A stretch of 64,000 bases of DNA from Microbacterium sp. SD291 (GCF_017355365.1 NZ_JADIJR010000001.1:62001-126000); one strand, 5' to 3'; counted from the first letter of the stretch, positions 8,177-17,277 are shown. Numbers and translations are program-made. Notes: a model not told the origin generated them from the letters alone.

Positions 8177-9192
8177 CCCACGCACGCGCGCACCGGCCCA
8201 GCGGCCCGTTCCGAGAGGGCGATCGGGTGCAGCTGACGGGACCGAAGGGGCGCCTGCACACGGTCACGCTGAGTGAGACCGGTGAGCTGCACACCCACCA
8301 GGGAGTGCTGCGGCACCGCGACCTCATCGGGCTTCCCGACGGCTCCGTCGTCGCGAACAGCTCCGGTCACGACTACCTCGCGCTGCGCCCGCTGCTGCGC
8401 GATTTCGCGATGTCGATGCCTCGCGGAGCCGCGATCGTGTACCCCAAGGATGCCGCGCAGATCGTGATGCTGGCCGATGTCTTCCCCGGTGCGGTCGTCG
8501 TGGAGGCGGGCGTCGGCTCAGGGGCGCTCTCGCTCTCGCTGCTGCGCGCCATCGGACCGGACGGCCGGCTGGCCTCGTTCGAGCGTCGTGACGATTTCGC
8601 CGAGGTCGCCCGCGGCAACGTCGAGACGTTCTTCGGAACGACGCCGGACACCTGGGACGTCGTGGTCGGCGACCTGGCCGAGCAGCTTCCCGACGAGTTC
8701 GCGCCCGGCACCGTCGACCGGGTAGTCCTCGACATGCTCGCACCCTGGGAGTGCATGGACGTCGTCGCCGACGCGCTGACTCCCGGCGGCGTCGTGCTCT
8801 GCTACGTCGCCACCGCCACGCAGCTCTCGCGCGTCGCCGAGTACATCCGCAGCACCGGCCTCTTCACGGATCCCGACGCCTCCGAGACCATGGTCCGAGG
8901 CTGGCACGTCGAGGGCCTGGCCGTGCGTCCTGACCACCGCATGGTCGCGCACACCGGGTTCCTGCTCACCGCACGCCGGCTCGCGCCCGGCGCGATCGCG
9001 CCCTCCGTCAAGCGACGGGCGTCCAAGAGCAGCTACGGCGACGAAGACGTCGAGGTGTGGACCCCCGGCGCGGTCGGCGACCGCGAGATCAACGACAAGA
9101 ACCTGCGCAAGCGCGCGCGAGAGGCCGCGAAGGCCGCCGACGGGGCGCGCCTGGCCGCCTCTTCGCGCGAAACGGACGCGGCGACGGAATAG
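8173..9192 (+). CDS. trmI: tRNA (adenine-58-N1)-methyltransferase, 339 aa
   Basis: SAM-dependent enzyme that makes m1A58 in the T-loop of tRNAs. An N-terminal beta domain (GPFREGDRVQL, HRDLIGLPDGSVV) is followed by a Rossmann fold with VVEAGVGSGALSLSLLRAIG (SAM-binding motif I) and VVLDMLAPWE (motif IV). The C-terminal tail is charged. In many actinobacteria trmI directly precedes the arc (mpa) ATPase of the Pup-proteasome locus. Here it is followed by an FKBP-like lipoprotein and the WYL pair, so the proteasome genes are absent between known flanks. It overlaps the HAD gene by 4 nt. Confidence 0.93.
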   Translation: MTHARAHRPSGPFREGDRVQLTGPKGRLHTVTLSETGELHTHQGVLRHRDLIGLPDGSVVANSSGHDYLALRPLLRDFAMSMPRGAAIVYPKDAAQIVMLADVFPGAVVVEAGVGSGALSLSLLRAIGPDGRLASFERRDDFAEVARGNVETFFGTTPDTWDVVVGDLAEQLPDEFAPGTVDRVVLDMLAPWECMDVVADALTPGGVVLCYVATATQLSRVAEYIRSTGLFTDPDASETMVRGWHVEGLAVRPDHRMVAHTGFLLTARRLAPGAIAPSVKRRASKSSYGDEDVEVWTPGAVGDREINDKNLRKRAREAAKAADGARLAASSRETDAATE

Positions 9193-9195
9193 ACT
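9190..9195 (+). promoter_or_regulatory. -10 hexamer TAGACT built on the trmI stop codon
   Basis: TAGACT contains the TAG stop of trmI as its first three bases and lies 7 nt before the GTG at 9203, so it could drive a leaderless transcript of the FKBP-like lipoprotein and the pafB-pafC-like genes. Confidence 0.4.
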
Positions 9196-9202
9196 GGAGC
9201 GC

Positions 9203-10117
9203 GTGCGTAAAACGTCCGCCGTTCTGGCCACACTCAGCCTCGCCGTCCTCGCCCTGACCGGGTGCACGTCGGCTCCGACCTACGACGGCGCCGCGTGCGA
9301 TCGCACGTCGGATGCGAACGGCATCGAGGACGCGGTCACCGTCGAGGGCGAGCTCGGAGAGAGCCCCGACGCCACGGTGTACGCACCGGTGAAGGTGAAG
9401 AAGACCTCCTTCGCGGACATCACTGTCGGCGAAGGGGAGGCGCTCACCTCCTTCACGCAGCCGATGGTGCTCGACATCGCGTTCTTCGGCGGCGACAGCG
9501 GCGAGAAGGTCTACGAATCCGAGTTCGACGGCGATCTGAGCCGCGTCCACAACATCGACTACTGGACGCAGCGGTCGCCCGGCCTCGAGAAGGTCCTCGA
9601 GTGCGCCACCGCCGGCACCCGCATCGTGGCCGCGCTCACGCCGGAGGACTTCGGCGCGGCCAACGTCGAGGGCTTCGGCCTGGATGCGGACGAGAACGTC
9701 GTGGCCGTCATCGACATCCTCGAGGTGCACCTCGCCCACGCGGAGGGCGCCTCTCAGTTCAACGACGCCCGCGGTCTGCCGACGGTCGTCCGGGCGCCGG
9801 ACGGCACGCCGGGCGTCATCATCCCCGACAGCGCCGCGCCTGCCGAGCCGGTCACGCAGACCCTGATCAAGGGCGACGGGGCCGTCGTGGAGGAGGGCTC
9901 CACGGTGATCAGCAACGTCATGGCGGTCGGCTGGGACGACAAGAAGGTCGCCTCCAGCACATGGGGCACCGATCCCAACATCGGCCCTGCCGCCCAGGAG
10001 CTTGTCGGTGCGACCGTCGGCTCTCAGCTGCTCGTCGTGGTCCCTGGCGCCGAAGGCGGGGCGGCGACCGCGATCGTCGTCGACATCCTCGGAATCTCTC
10101 CCGCACCGGCACAGTGA
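9203..10117 (+). CDS. FKBP-like lipoprotein (putative peptidyl-prolyl isomerase), 304 aa
   Basis: Secreted lipoprotein: a short basic start, hydrophobic stretch and lipobox LTGC at about residues 18-21. The body contains two FKBP-like units. The second begins QTLIKGDGAVVEEGST and ends TAIVVDILGI, matching FKBP edge strands. Both are degenerate: the usual FDS/GWDEGL core and IPPxLAYG loop are not well preserved (PGAEGG stands where the latter should be), so isomerase activity is doubtful. FKBP genes occupy the same place, just before pafB-like genes, in several Micrococcales. The start is GTG with a -10 hexamer 7 nt upstream. It overlaps the next gene by 1 nt (TGATG). Confidence 0.78.
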   Translation: MRKTSAVLATLSLAVLALTGCTSAPTYDGAACDRTSDANGIEDAVTVEGELGESPDATVYAPVKVKKTSFADITVGEGEALTSFTQPMVLDIAFFGGDSGEKVYESEFDGDLSRVHNIDYWTQRSPGLEKVLECATAGTRIVAALTPEDFGAANVEGFGLDADENVVAVIDILEVHLAHAEGASQFNDARGLPTVVRAPDGTPGVIIPDSAAPAEPVTQTLIKGDGAVVEEGSTVISNVMAVGWDDKKVASSTWGTDPNIGPAAQELVGATVGSQLLVVVPGAEGGAATAIVVDILGISPAPAQ

Positions 10118-11109
10118 TGGCAGCCCGGATTCCCGCGGAGGAGCGCCTGACGAATCTCGTCGTGGCGCTGATGGCCACGGAGATCGGGCTCACCAAGCAG
10201 CAGATCCTGGACAACGTCTCGGGGTACCGGCAGCGTGCCGACGCCGGCGCACGCTCGGATGCGCTCGAGAAGATGTTCGAGCGTGACAAGGATGAGCTGC
10301 GTACGCTCGGCATCCCCGTCGAGACGATCGGCGACGCGGCAGACCCGAACGACCTCCGCGAGGCCCGCTACCGTATTCCGCAGGCGGAATACGACCTTCC
10401 CGCCGACATCGAGTTCACCCCGGCGGAGCTGGCGGTGCTGCGCCTCGCCGGCAGCGTGTGGAGCGCCGAGTCCGTCTCCGGCGATGCTCAGGCCGGTGTG
10501 CGCAAGATCCGGGCGCTCGGCATCGACGGCGACGAGCCGATCATCGGATTCGCCCCGCGGATCACCGCGAGGGATGCGGCCTTCGGCCCCCTGCAGGAGG
10601 CCATCGAGAAGAGCCGTGTCGTCGTCTTCGACTATCTCAAGCCGGGGGAGGACGCCCCGCGCCAGCGGACGATCCAGCCCCTCGCGCTCGTCGACTACGA
10701 GGCGCGCTGGCATGTGTTCGGCATCGACGTCGACGCGGATGCCGACCGGATGTTCCTGCTGGGGCGGATCGTCGGCGACGTGCGGATCACGACGAGGACG
10801 TTCGACCCGGAGCTCCGCGAAGGGGCGGGGGAGCGTGCTCTTGCCGGCCTCGAACGCGTCGCGACGGAGAACTCGGCCCTTCTCGAGGTCACGCCCGGCA
10901 CCGAGGCGGCGCTGCGATTGGGGCGCCGTGCGACGCCGGCCACACAGGGAATCCGCCTGCCGTTCGTCGACATGCACATCCTCGCCGACGAGCTCGCCTC
11001 CTACGGCCCTGAAGTGCGGGTCGTCGAGCCGGATTCGCTGCGCGATGCGGTGATCTCCCGGCTGCGCGCCGTGGTGGCCGCCAACGCCGAGCGGGAGGAG
11101 ACGCGATGA
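10117..11109 (+). CDS. pafB: WYL-domain transcriptional regulator, PafB-like, 330 aa
   Basis: DNA-binding regulator with an N-terminal winged helix (GLTKQQILDNVSGY and following helix) and a C-terminal WYL ligand-sensing domain (WHVFGIDVDADADRMFLLGR). In mycobacteria the PafB-PafC pair activates the RecA-independent DNA-damage response; that role is transferred here by family and synteny only. The ATG overlaps the FKBP stop (TGATG); a GTG one codon earlier is an alternative. It overlaps the second WYL gene by 4 nt (ATGA), consistent with a PafBC heterodimer. No proteasome or Pup-ligase gene is adjacent. Confidence 0.85.
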   Translation: MAARIPAEERLTNLVVALMATEIGLTKQQILDNVSGYRQRADAGARSDALEKMFERDKDELRTLGIPVETIGDAADPNDLREARYRIPQAEYDLPADIEFTPAELAVLRLAGSVWSAESVSGDAQAGVRKIRALGIDGDEPIIGFAPRITARDAAFGPLQEAIEKSRVVVFDYLKPGEDAPRQRTIQPLALVDYEARWHVFGIDVDADADRMFLLGRIVGDVRITTRTFDPELREGAGERALAGLERVATENSALLEVTPGTEAALRLGRRATPATQGIRLPFVDMHILADELASYGPEVRVVEPDSLRDAVISRLRAVVAANAEREETR

Positions 11110-12089
11110 GCGCCCAGCCGAAACCGCTGCTCGCCGCCGAGCGGGTGCGCCTCTATCTCACCCTCGTGCCCTACCTCCTCGAGCACGGTCAGGTCTCCCT
11201 GGACGAGGCTGCCGAGGAGTTCGGCGTCACGCGCGACGAGATGCGCGCGATGGTCGAGAAGCTGACGGTGATCGGGCTGCCAGGCGACTCGGGCTACTGG
11301 CAGCAGCCCCAGGAGATGTTCGACATCAACTGGGACCTCCTCGACGAGGAGGACGTCATCGAGATCACGAACGACGTCGCACTCCGCCGGGTGCCGCGGT
11401 TCACCGCCCGCGAGGCCGCAGCTCTCCTCGCCGGTCTCCAGATGGTCGCTGCGGTGCCGGCGGTATCGGATTCGGGACTCGTCGCCGGTCTGATCTCGAA
11501 GCTGTCGCGCGGGGCCGCCGACGCGCCCGCCGATGTCGTCGTCGCCCCGAGCGCAGTCGACGAGGTGCGCGAGGTCGTGGCCAGGGGAGTGCAGCAGGGC
11601 GTCGCGGTGTCCTTCACCTACCAGGCTCCTGACGCAGAGCCGACGACTCGCACGGTCGACCCGGTCCAGATCCTGATCACGAACGCGCAGTGGTATCTGC
11701 AGGGATGGTGCCATCTCCGCCAGGCGATGAGGACGTTCCACCTCGATCGGGTGAGCGCCCCGCAGTTGACCGAGATCCCGATCACGCACGCGGGCGATCA
11801 CGTCCCTGAGGCCTTCTCCGCGATCCAGGAGGACCGGGAGGTGAGCGTCCGGCTGCCCGCGCGTCTCGCCCCGCTGCTCGGAGCCTTCCTGTCCGCCGAC
11901 AACGTCGAGACGGTCGATGACGTCGTCACCGCGCGCCTGCATCTCGCGGATCCGCGCAGCATCAAGCGGATCGCGGCCCGCTTCGGGGGTGCGCTCGAGG
12001 TCATCGACCCGGCGGTGGCCCGCTCGGCGACACGCGAATGGGCCGGTGCCGGACTTGCGCTCTACCAGAGCCCCGGCTCCGCCGGTTGA
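11106..12089 (+). CDS. pafC: WYL-domain transcriptional regulator, PafC-like, 327 aa
   Basis: Partner of the preceding gene. The N-terminal helix-turn-helix region (HGQVSLDEAAEEFGVTRDEM) is followed by a WYL domain whose signature is literal: QWYLQGWCHLRQAMRTFHLD. Length and domain order match PafC. Start by 4-nt ATGA overlap with the upstream gene, so production is coupled. The downstream tatA begins 43 nt later. In the established mycobacterial model the WYL domain senses a single-stranded nucleic-acid signal after damage; whether this holds here is inference. Confidence 0.85.
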   Translation: MSAQPKPLLAAERVRLYLTLVPYLLEHGQVSLDEAAEEFGVTRDEMRAMVEKLTVIGLPGDSGYWQQPQEMFDINWDLLDEEDVIEITNDVALRRVPRFTAREAAALLAGLQMVAAVPAVSDSGLVAGLISKLSRGAADAPADVVVAPSAVDEVREVVARGVQQGVAVSFTYQAPDAEPTTRTVDPVQILITNAQWYLQGWCHLRQAMRTFHLDRVSAPQLTEIPITHAGDHVPEAFSAIQEDREVSVRLPARLAPLLGAFLSADNVETVDDVVTARLHLADPRSIKRIAARFGGALEVIDPAVARSATREWAGAGLALYQSPGSAG

Positions 12090-12132
12090 GCTGTAGACTG
12101 CTGACACCACCCAACGAAGACGGGAAATTGAG

Positions 12133-12378
12133 ATGTTTGCTGGAATGCAAGGCTGGCACCTGCTGATCGTCCTCGCGGTGATCCTTCTCCTGTTCGGTGC
12201 AGCGAAGCTGCCTGCTCTCGCCAAGAGCGTCGGCCAGTCCGCCCGTGTGTTCAAGGGCGAGATGAAGGCGATGAAGGAAGAGGATGCCCCGGGAACCGCG
12301 GCCTCTCCGTCTGTCGCCGCTGAGCCCACCTCGGTGAAGGACTCGGGCACCGACCCTGAGACTCCGCCGCGCGCCTGA
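12133..12378 (+). CDS. tatA: Sec-independent translocase subunit TatA, 81 aa
   Basis: Small membrane protein forming the Tat pore for folded proteins. One N-terminal hydrophobic helix (WHLLIVLAVILLLFGAAKLP) contains the FG-hinge and LP boundary, followed by an amphipathic helix (LAKSVGQSARVFKGEMKAM) and an acidic, flexible tail. The ATG is preceded by GGGAAATTGAG. tatC follows 6 nt later, giving the minimal TatAC arrangement; no tatB is seen in this window. Confidence 0.95.
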   Translation: MFAGMQGWHLLIVLAVILLLFGAAKLPALAKSVGQSARVFKGEMKAMKEEDAPGTAASPSVAAEPTSVKDSGTDPETPPRA

Positions 12379-12384
12379 CAGTCC

Positions 12385-13200
12385 GTGGAAGTCTCAGAAT
12401 CCGCCGCGGACGAGGGTAAGGCACGGCAGCGCGACCGGAGGATGTCGCTCGGTGCGCACCTGGTGGAGTTGCGCAAGCGACTGATGATCGCGGCGCTCGC
12501 GCTGCTGATCGGCATGGTCGTGGCATTCATGGTCACCGACCCGATCCTGCATTTCATCACGGAGCCGATCCGTGTCATCGCAGACAAGCGCGGCGACGAG
12601 TTCGCAGCGCTCAACTACACCACGGTCACCGGACCGTTCGATATGCGCATGCGGATCGCGTTCTCGATCGGCCTGTTCATCTCCGCCCCGGTCTGGTTGT
12701 GGCAGGTGTGGGCGTTCATCATGCCTGGGCTGACCCGCAAGGAGATCCAGTACTCCGTCGGCTTCATCGCCGCCGCGATTCCGCTGTTCTTCGCCGGATG
12801 CTACGTGGGCGTGCTGATCCAGCCGCACGTCATCGAGCTGATGGCGGCGTTCACCCCCGAGGGTGCGAAGAACCTCTACCAAGCGCAGGAGTATTACGAC
12901 TTCATCTTCAAGCTGATGATCGTGATCGGCATCTCGTTCGTGCTTCCGGTGTTCCTCGTCGCCTTGAACTTCGCGGGGATCATGTCCGGCAAGGCCATCC
13001 TCAAGGGATGGCGCATCGCGATCGTCGTGGCGACGGTGTTCGCTGCACTTGCGACTCCGGCCGCCGACGTGATCAGCATGCTGATGCTCGCCGGAATCCT
13101 CGTCGTGCTGTACTTCGCCGCGGCGGGACTCTCTCTCCTGTTCGACCGGCGCAAGCGCAAGCGCAACCTGGCGGCAGGGCTCCTGCCTGGCGCCGCGTGA
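12385..13200 (+). CDS. tatC: Sec-independent translocase subunit TatC, 271 aa
   Basis: Multispanning receptor that binds twin-arginine signal peptides. The conserved cytoplasmic start MSLGAHLVELRKRL is present, followed by about six membrane segments including APVWLWQVWAFIMPGL, the family fingerprint, and a conserved acidic loop near EYYDFIFKLM. The N-terminus is about 20 residues longer than the conserved core. It uses GTG at 12385, 6 nt after the tatA stop. A basic tail (RRKRKRN) closes the protein. Confidence 0.95.
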   Translation: MEVSESAADEGKARQRDRRMSLGAHLVELRKRLMIAALALLIGMVVAFMVTDPILHFITEPIRVIADKRGDEFAALNYTTVTGPFDMRMRIAFSIGLFISAPVWLWQVWAFIMPGLTRKEIQYSVGFIAAAIPLFFAGCYVGVLIQPHVIELMAAFTPEGAKNLYQAQEYYDFIFKLMIVIGISFVLPVFLVALNFAGIMSGKAILKGWRIAIVVATVFAALATPAADVISMLMLAGILVVLYFAAAGLSLLFDRRKRKRNLAAGLLPGAA

Positions 13201-13213
13201 GTCCGGGCCCGGC

Positions 13214-15688
13214 ATGACCTCTCCTTCGGATCGATATGCCGCGGCGCGAGAAGCCGCCGAGCATCCCGAGACGGGCGCGTTCGCCGCAAAGCAGAAGTTC
13301 GAGCTCGACCCGTTCCAGGTCGCCGGCTGCCACGCGCTGGAGCGCGGCCACAGCGTGCTCGTCGCAGCGCCGACCGGGGCGGGCAAGACGATCGTCGGCG
13401 AGTTCGCGATCCACCTGGCGATGCAGACCCCGAGCGACAAGGCGTTCTACACGACGCCCATGAAGGCGCTCTCCAATCAGAAGTTCCGTGAGCTGGTGGA
13501 CGTCTACGGGGCCGAGCACGTCGGCCTCCTCACCGGCGACACGAACATCAACGGCAACGCGCGCATCGTCGTGATGACGACCGAGGTGCTCCGGAACATG
13601 ATCTACGCGGACTCCGCCGCGCTGCGGGATCTGCGGTACGTCATCATGGACGAGGTGCATTATCTCGCGGATCGCTTCCGCGGAGCCGTCTGGGAAGAGG
13701 TGATCATCCACCTCCCGCAGCACGTCAGGCTCGTCTCCCTGAGTGCGACGGTGTCGAACGCCGAGGAGTTCGGCGACTGGCTCGACACGGTGCGCGGCGA
13801 CACAGAGGTGATCGTCTCCGAGATCCGTCCCGTTCCGCTTGAGCAGCATGTGCTCGTCCGTGACGATCTTCTCCCGCTGTTCGACGATCGTGCCGGCATC
13901 GCCACCGCGCAGGTGAATCAGGAGCTCATGCGCATCCGGTCGTTCACCGGGTCGCGCTACGAGAGCAACAGGCAGGCGCAGTCGTACAGCAGCGGGCGCC
14001 ATGCCGGCCGTCAGGCGCAGCGTCCGCCCAGGGGCGGGCGACGGCCGGTGCGCTCCGCGAACGTCGGGCGCATCGAGCGGATGGACCGTCCCGACGTCGT
14101 GAAGCTGCTGGAGCGATCCAATCTGCTGCCGGCCATCTTCTTCATCTTCAGTCGCGTCGGCTGCGACGCGGCGGTGCAGCAGGTGCGCCGCTCCGGCATC
14201 CGGCTCACGGATGCCGAGGAGCGGGCGGAGATCCGCGCGATCGTCGAGGAACGGACGCGCAGCCTGCAGGACGAGGATCTCGCGGTGCTCGGCTACTGGG
14301 AGTGGCTGGACAACCTCGAGCGCGGCGTGGCGGCCCACCATGCAGGCCTGCTGCCCGCGTTCAAGGAGGTCGTCGAGGAGCTGTTCCAGCGCAAACTCGT
14401 CAAGGCGGTCTTCGCGACCGAGACGCTCGCGCTCGGCATCAACATGCCGGCGCGCACGGTCGTCCTCGAGAAGATGGAGAAGTTCAACGGCGAGGCGCGG
14501 GTCGCCATCACCTCGGGGGAGTACACGCAGATCACCGGACGCGCCGGCCGTCGAGGCATCGACGTCGAGGGGCACGCCGTCGTGCAGTGGACGGAGGGGA
14601 TGGACCCGCAGGCGGTCGCGGCGCTCGCATCGCGCCGAACCTACCCGCTGAACTCCAGCTTCCGGCCGACGTACAACATGGCCGTGAACCTGATCGATCT
14701 GTTCGGGAAGGCTCGCGCCAGGCAGATCCTGGAGTCCTCCTTCGCCCAGTTCCAGGCCGACCGCTCGGTCGTGGGGCTGGCGAGACAGGTCCGCGAGGCC
14801 GAGGAGTCCCTCGAGGGCTATGTCACAGCGATGGCCTGCGAGCACGGCGACTTCGCCGACTACGCGGCCATCCGCCGCGAGCTCAGCGACCTGGAGAAGA
14901 AGAACCGGCAGGACTCGCAGGCTCCGCGAGCGTCGCGTGAGAAGCGGATGAAGCGGATCCAGTCGCTGCGCAACCGGATGCAGCGCCACGGGTGCCATCG
15001 CTGCCCCGATCGCGAGTCGCACGCCCGCTGGGCGGAGCGCTACTGGAAGCTGAAGCGCCAGACCGACCGCATCCGCCGTCAGATCGAGACCCGCACCGGC
15101 ACGGTCGCCCGCGTCTTCGACCGCGTGGTCGAGGTGCTGGAGACGCTCGACTACCTCACGGACGATGCGGGCGAGACGAAGCTGACGGATGCCGGCCGCA
15201 CGATGCGGCGCATCTACGGGGAGCGCGACCTCCTGGTCGCCGAGTCCCTCCGCCAGGGGCTCTGGAAGAACCTCGACGCGCCTTCGCTGGCTGCCATGGC
15301 ATGCTGCCTGGTATACGAACCGCGCCGTGACGAGGCGAATTCGGGGGAGCGGGGTCTGCCCCGCGGGCCGTTCCGCGCGGCGCACGAGAAGACGACCACG
15401 CTGTGGTCGGAACTCGACGACCTCGAGAAGGATCACCACCTGCCCGGCAGCGAGCCGCTCGCGGCCGGTCTCGCCGGAGCGATGCACTCGTGGGCCCGCG
15501 GCGGGATGCTCGATCGAGTGCTGGTCGACGCCGACATGGCGGCCGGCGATTTCGTCCGCTGGGCGAAGCAGACCATCGACCTGCTCGACCAGCTGTCGAT
15601 CGTCGCGGAGGACGCGGCGATCGCTCGAACCGCGCGGACCGCCCTCGACGGCGTGCGACGTGGCATCGTCGCCTACTCGTCGATGTGA
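13214..15688 (+). CDS. helY: HelY/Mtr4-like DEVH-box RNA helicase, 824 aa
   Basis: SF2 Ski2-like ATP-dependent helicase. Motifs in order: Walker A APTGAGKT (about residue 54), TTPMKALSNQKF (Ia), MDEVHYLADRFRG (II), SLSATVSN (III), and QITGRAGRRGID (VI). Between motifs III and VI is a basic, low-complexity insertion rich in Arg/Gln/Gly (about residues 255-290). The C-terminal DSHCT-like helical domain contains a CHRCPDRESH cluster that could bind metal. The position after tatAC is conserved in actinobacteria. Role in RNA processing is inferred from family; the gene name is by synteny with mycobacterial helY. Confidence 0.9.
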   Translation: MTSPSDRYAAAREAAEHPETGAFAAKQKFELDPFQVAGCHALERGHSVLVAAPTGAGKTIVGEFAIHLAMQTPSDKAFYTTPMKALSNQKFRELVDVYGAEHVGLLTGDTNINGNARIVVMTTEVLRNMIYADSAALRDLRYVIMDEVHYLADRFRGAVWEEVIIHLPQHVRLVSLSATVSNAEEFGDWLDTVRGDTEVIVSEIRPVPLEQHVLVRDDLLPLFDDRAGIATAQVNQELMRIRSFTGSRYESNRQAQSYSSGRHAGRQAQRPPRGGRRPVRSANVGRIERMDRPDVVKLLERSNLLPAIFFIFSRVGCDAAVQQVRRSGIRLTDAEERAEIRAIVEERTRSLQDEDLAVLGYWEWLDNLERGVAAHHAGLLPAFKEVVEELFQRKLVKAVFATETLALGINMPARTVVLEKMEKFNGEARVAITSGEYTQITGRAGRRGIDVEGHAVVQWTEGMDPQAVAALASRRTYPLNSSFRPTYNMAVNLIDLFGKARARQILESSFAQFQADRSVVGLARQVREAEESLEGYVTAMACEHGDFADYAAIRRELSDLEKKNRQDSQAPRASREKRMKRIQSLRNRMQRHGCHRCPDRESHARWAERYWKLKRQTDRIRRQIETRTGTVARVFDRVVEVLETLDYLTDDAGETKLTDAGRTMRRIYGERDLLVAESLRQGLWKNLDAPSLAAMACCLVYEPRRDEANSGERGLPRGPFRAAHEKTTTLWSELDDLEKDHHLPGSEPLAAGLAGAMHSWARGGMLDRVLVDADMAAGDFVRWAKQTIDLLDQLSIVAEDAAIARTARTALDGVRRGIVAYSSM

Positions 15689-15699
15689 GAATTGACGGG

Positions 15700-17277
15700 A
15701 TGCCTGATTCCCGTGCGCGCGAACGCCCGCTCCTCCCGCTCTGGGCCGCCGTGCTCGCGTCGGCCGCCGCCGCGCTCCTCATGGACGCCGCGTACCCCGA
15801 GGCGGCGGTGTGGGTTCTGGCCTTCCCCGCCACGGCGCTGCTGCTGCTCGCGCTGGTCGGACGCCGCGCCGGGGGAGCGCTGCTGGTCGGCGCGGTCTTC
15901 GGCGTGCTCTTCTTCGCCCTCCTCGTGTCCTGGACCTCCCGCTACCTCGGCCCGATCCCGTGGGCGGCGCTCAGCGTCGTCGAGGGCGGTCTCACCGCCA
16001 TCGCGCTGATCCCCACGGCACTCGCGTATCGCTGGATGCCCCGGGTGTTCTCAGGGCTCGCAGGGCGCCTGCTCGGCCTTCCCGCCGTGGTCGCCGCGGT
16101 GTGGGTCGGTCGCGAGGTCTTCGTCGGGTCCTGGCCGTACGGCGGCTTCCCCTGGGCGAGGCTCGGGATGAGCCAGGCAGAGAGCCCGCTGGCTCCCGTC
16201 TCCTCGTGGGTCGGCGTCAGCGGCCTGAGCTTCCTGATGGTGTTCTTCGTCGCGATGCTGATCGAGATCGTCCGCCTGCGTCTCTGGCGCCGGCCGCTCG
16301 CCCTGCTGGTGCCGGCTGCGACAGCCCTCGTCCTGCTCTTCACGCCGCTGTTCCCGACTGCCCACGCGGGGTCGATGCGCATCGCCGCGGTCCAGGGGAA
16401 CGGGCCGACCGGCTACTTCGACGAGCGTGAGGCGTTCTCCGTCATCCAGGCCCAGACCGATGCGACCGAGCCCCTATACGGAGAGGACGTCGATCTTCTC
16501 GTGTGGCCGGAGGGCTCGCTCGACGGGAGCCCGTTCGAGTACGACACGATCGCGAGGCGCATGACCCTCGTGTCGACGCGGATCGCCGCCCCGCTGCTCG
16601 CGAACGCGGCGACGGAGCGCGACGGCCTCTTCTACAACACCTCGATGGTGTGGGAGGACGGCGCGGGCGAGCAGTTCCACGACAAGCGGCATCCGGTGCC
16701 GTTCGGCGAGTACGTGCCGGACCGCCCCTTCTACAACGCCCTCGTGCCGGACCTCATCGGTCTGCTACAGCGCGAATACGCCCCGGGGGAGAACCCGCCG
16801 GTCGTGGACGTCGACGGCGTGTCCGTCGGCCTGGCCGTCTGCTTCGACGTCATCTACGACGACGTGATCCACGCGGGCCTCGCCTCCGGTGCGCAGGTCC
16901 TGGTTCTCCAGACGAACAATGCCGACTTCCGGGGAACGGACGAGAACCTCCAGCAGCTCGCCTTCGCCCGCATGCGTGCGATCGAGTCGGGCCGCAGTGT
17001 CGTGAACATCTCCACCGTCGGGGCCAGTCAGGTGATCCGGCCGGACGGCTCGACCGTCGCAGCCCTGGACGCAGATGAGGCCGGAGCGCTGCTCGAGGAT
17101 GTCGAGCTGCGATCCGGCCTCACGGCTGGTGTCGTGGTCGGCCCCTGGCTTCAGCTTCTGATGCTGTGGGGCGGACTGGGCGCGCTGGTCTTCGGGTGGT
17201 GGCGCTCCCGGTGGCGTCAGGCGCCGATCTTCTCCCGAGTCGGGTCCTCACCCGCACCGCGGCGACCGCGGATGTAG
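15700..17277 (+). CDS. lnt: Apolipoprotein N-acyltransferase, 525 aa
   Basis: Membrane enzyme that N-acylates the N-terminal diacylglyceryl-cysteine of lipoproteins. The N-terminal half has about six hydrophobic helices. The periplasmic nitrilase domain carries the Glu-Lys-Cys triad: Glu in WPEGS, Lys in HDKRHPVPFGEY, Cys in LAVCFDVIYDD. A last membrane helix lies near the C-terminus. The ATG at 15700 is 9 nt after the helicase stop. The 3' end overlaps the convergent rbpA by 61 nt. It acts with lgt, found at 54164-55204. Confidence 0.92.
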   Translation: MPDSRARERPLLPLWAAVLASAAAALLMDAAYPEAAVWVLAFPATALLLLALVGRRAGGALLVGAVFGVLFFALLVSWTSRYLGPIPWAALSVVEGGLTAIALIPTALAYRWMPRVFSGLAGRLLGLPAVVAAVWVGREVFVGSWPYGGFPWARLGMSQAESPLAPVSSWVGVSGLSFLMVFFVAMLIEIVRLRLWRRPLALLVPAATALVLLFTPLFPTAHAGSMRIAAVQGNGPTGYFDEREAFSVIQAQTDATEPLYGEDVDLLVWPEGSLDGSPFEYDTIARRMTLVSTRIAAPLLANAATERDGLFYNTSMVWEDGAGEQFHDKRHPVPFGEYVPDRPFYNALVPDLIGLLQREYAPGENPPVVDVDGVSVGLAVCFDVIYDDVIHAGLASGAQVLVLQTNNADFRGTDENLQQLAFARMRAIESGRSVVNISTVGASQVIRPDGSTVAALDADEAGALLEDVELRSGLTAGVVVGPWLQLLMLWGGLGALVFGWWRSRWRQAPIFSRVGSSPAPRRPRM

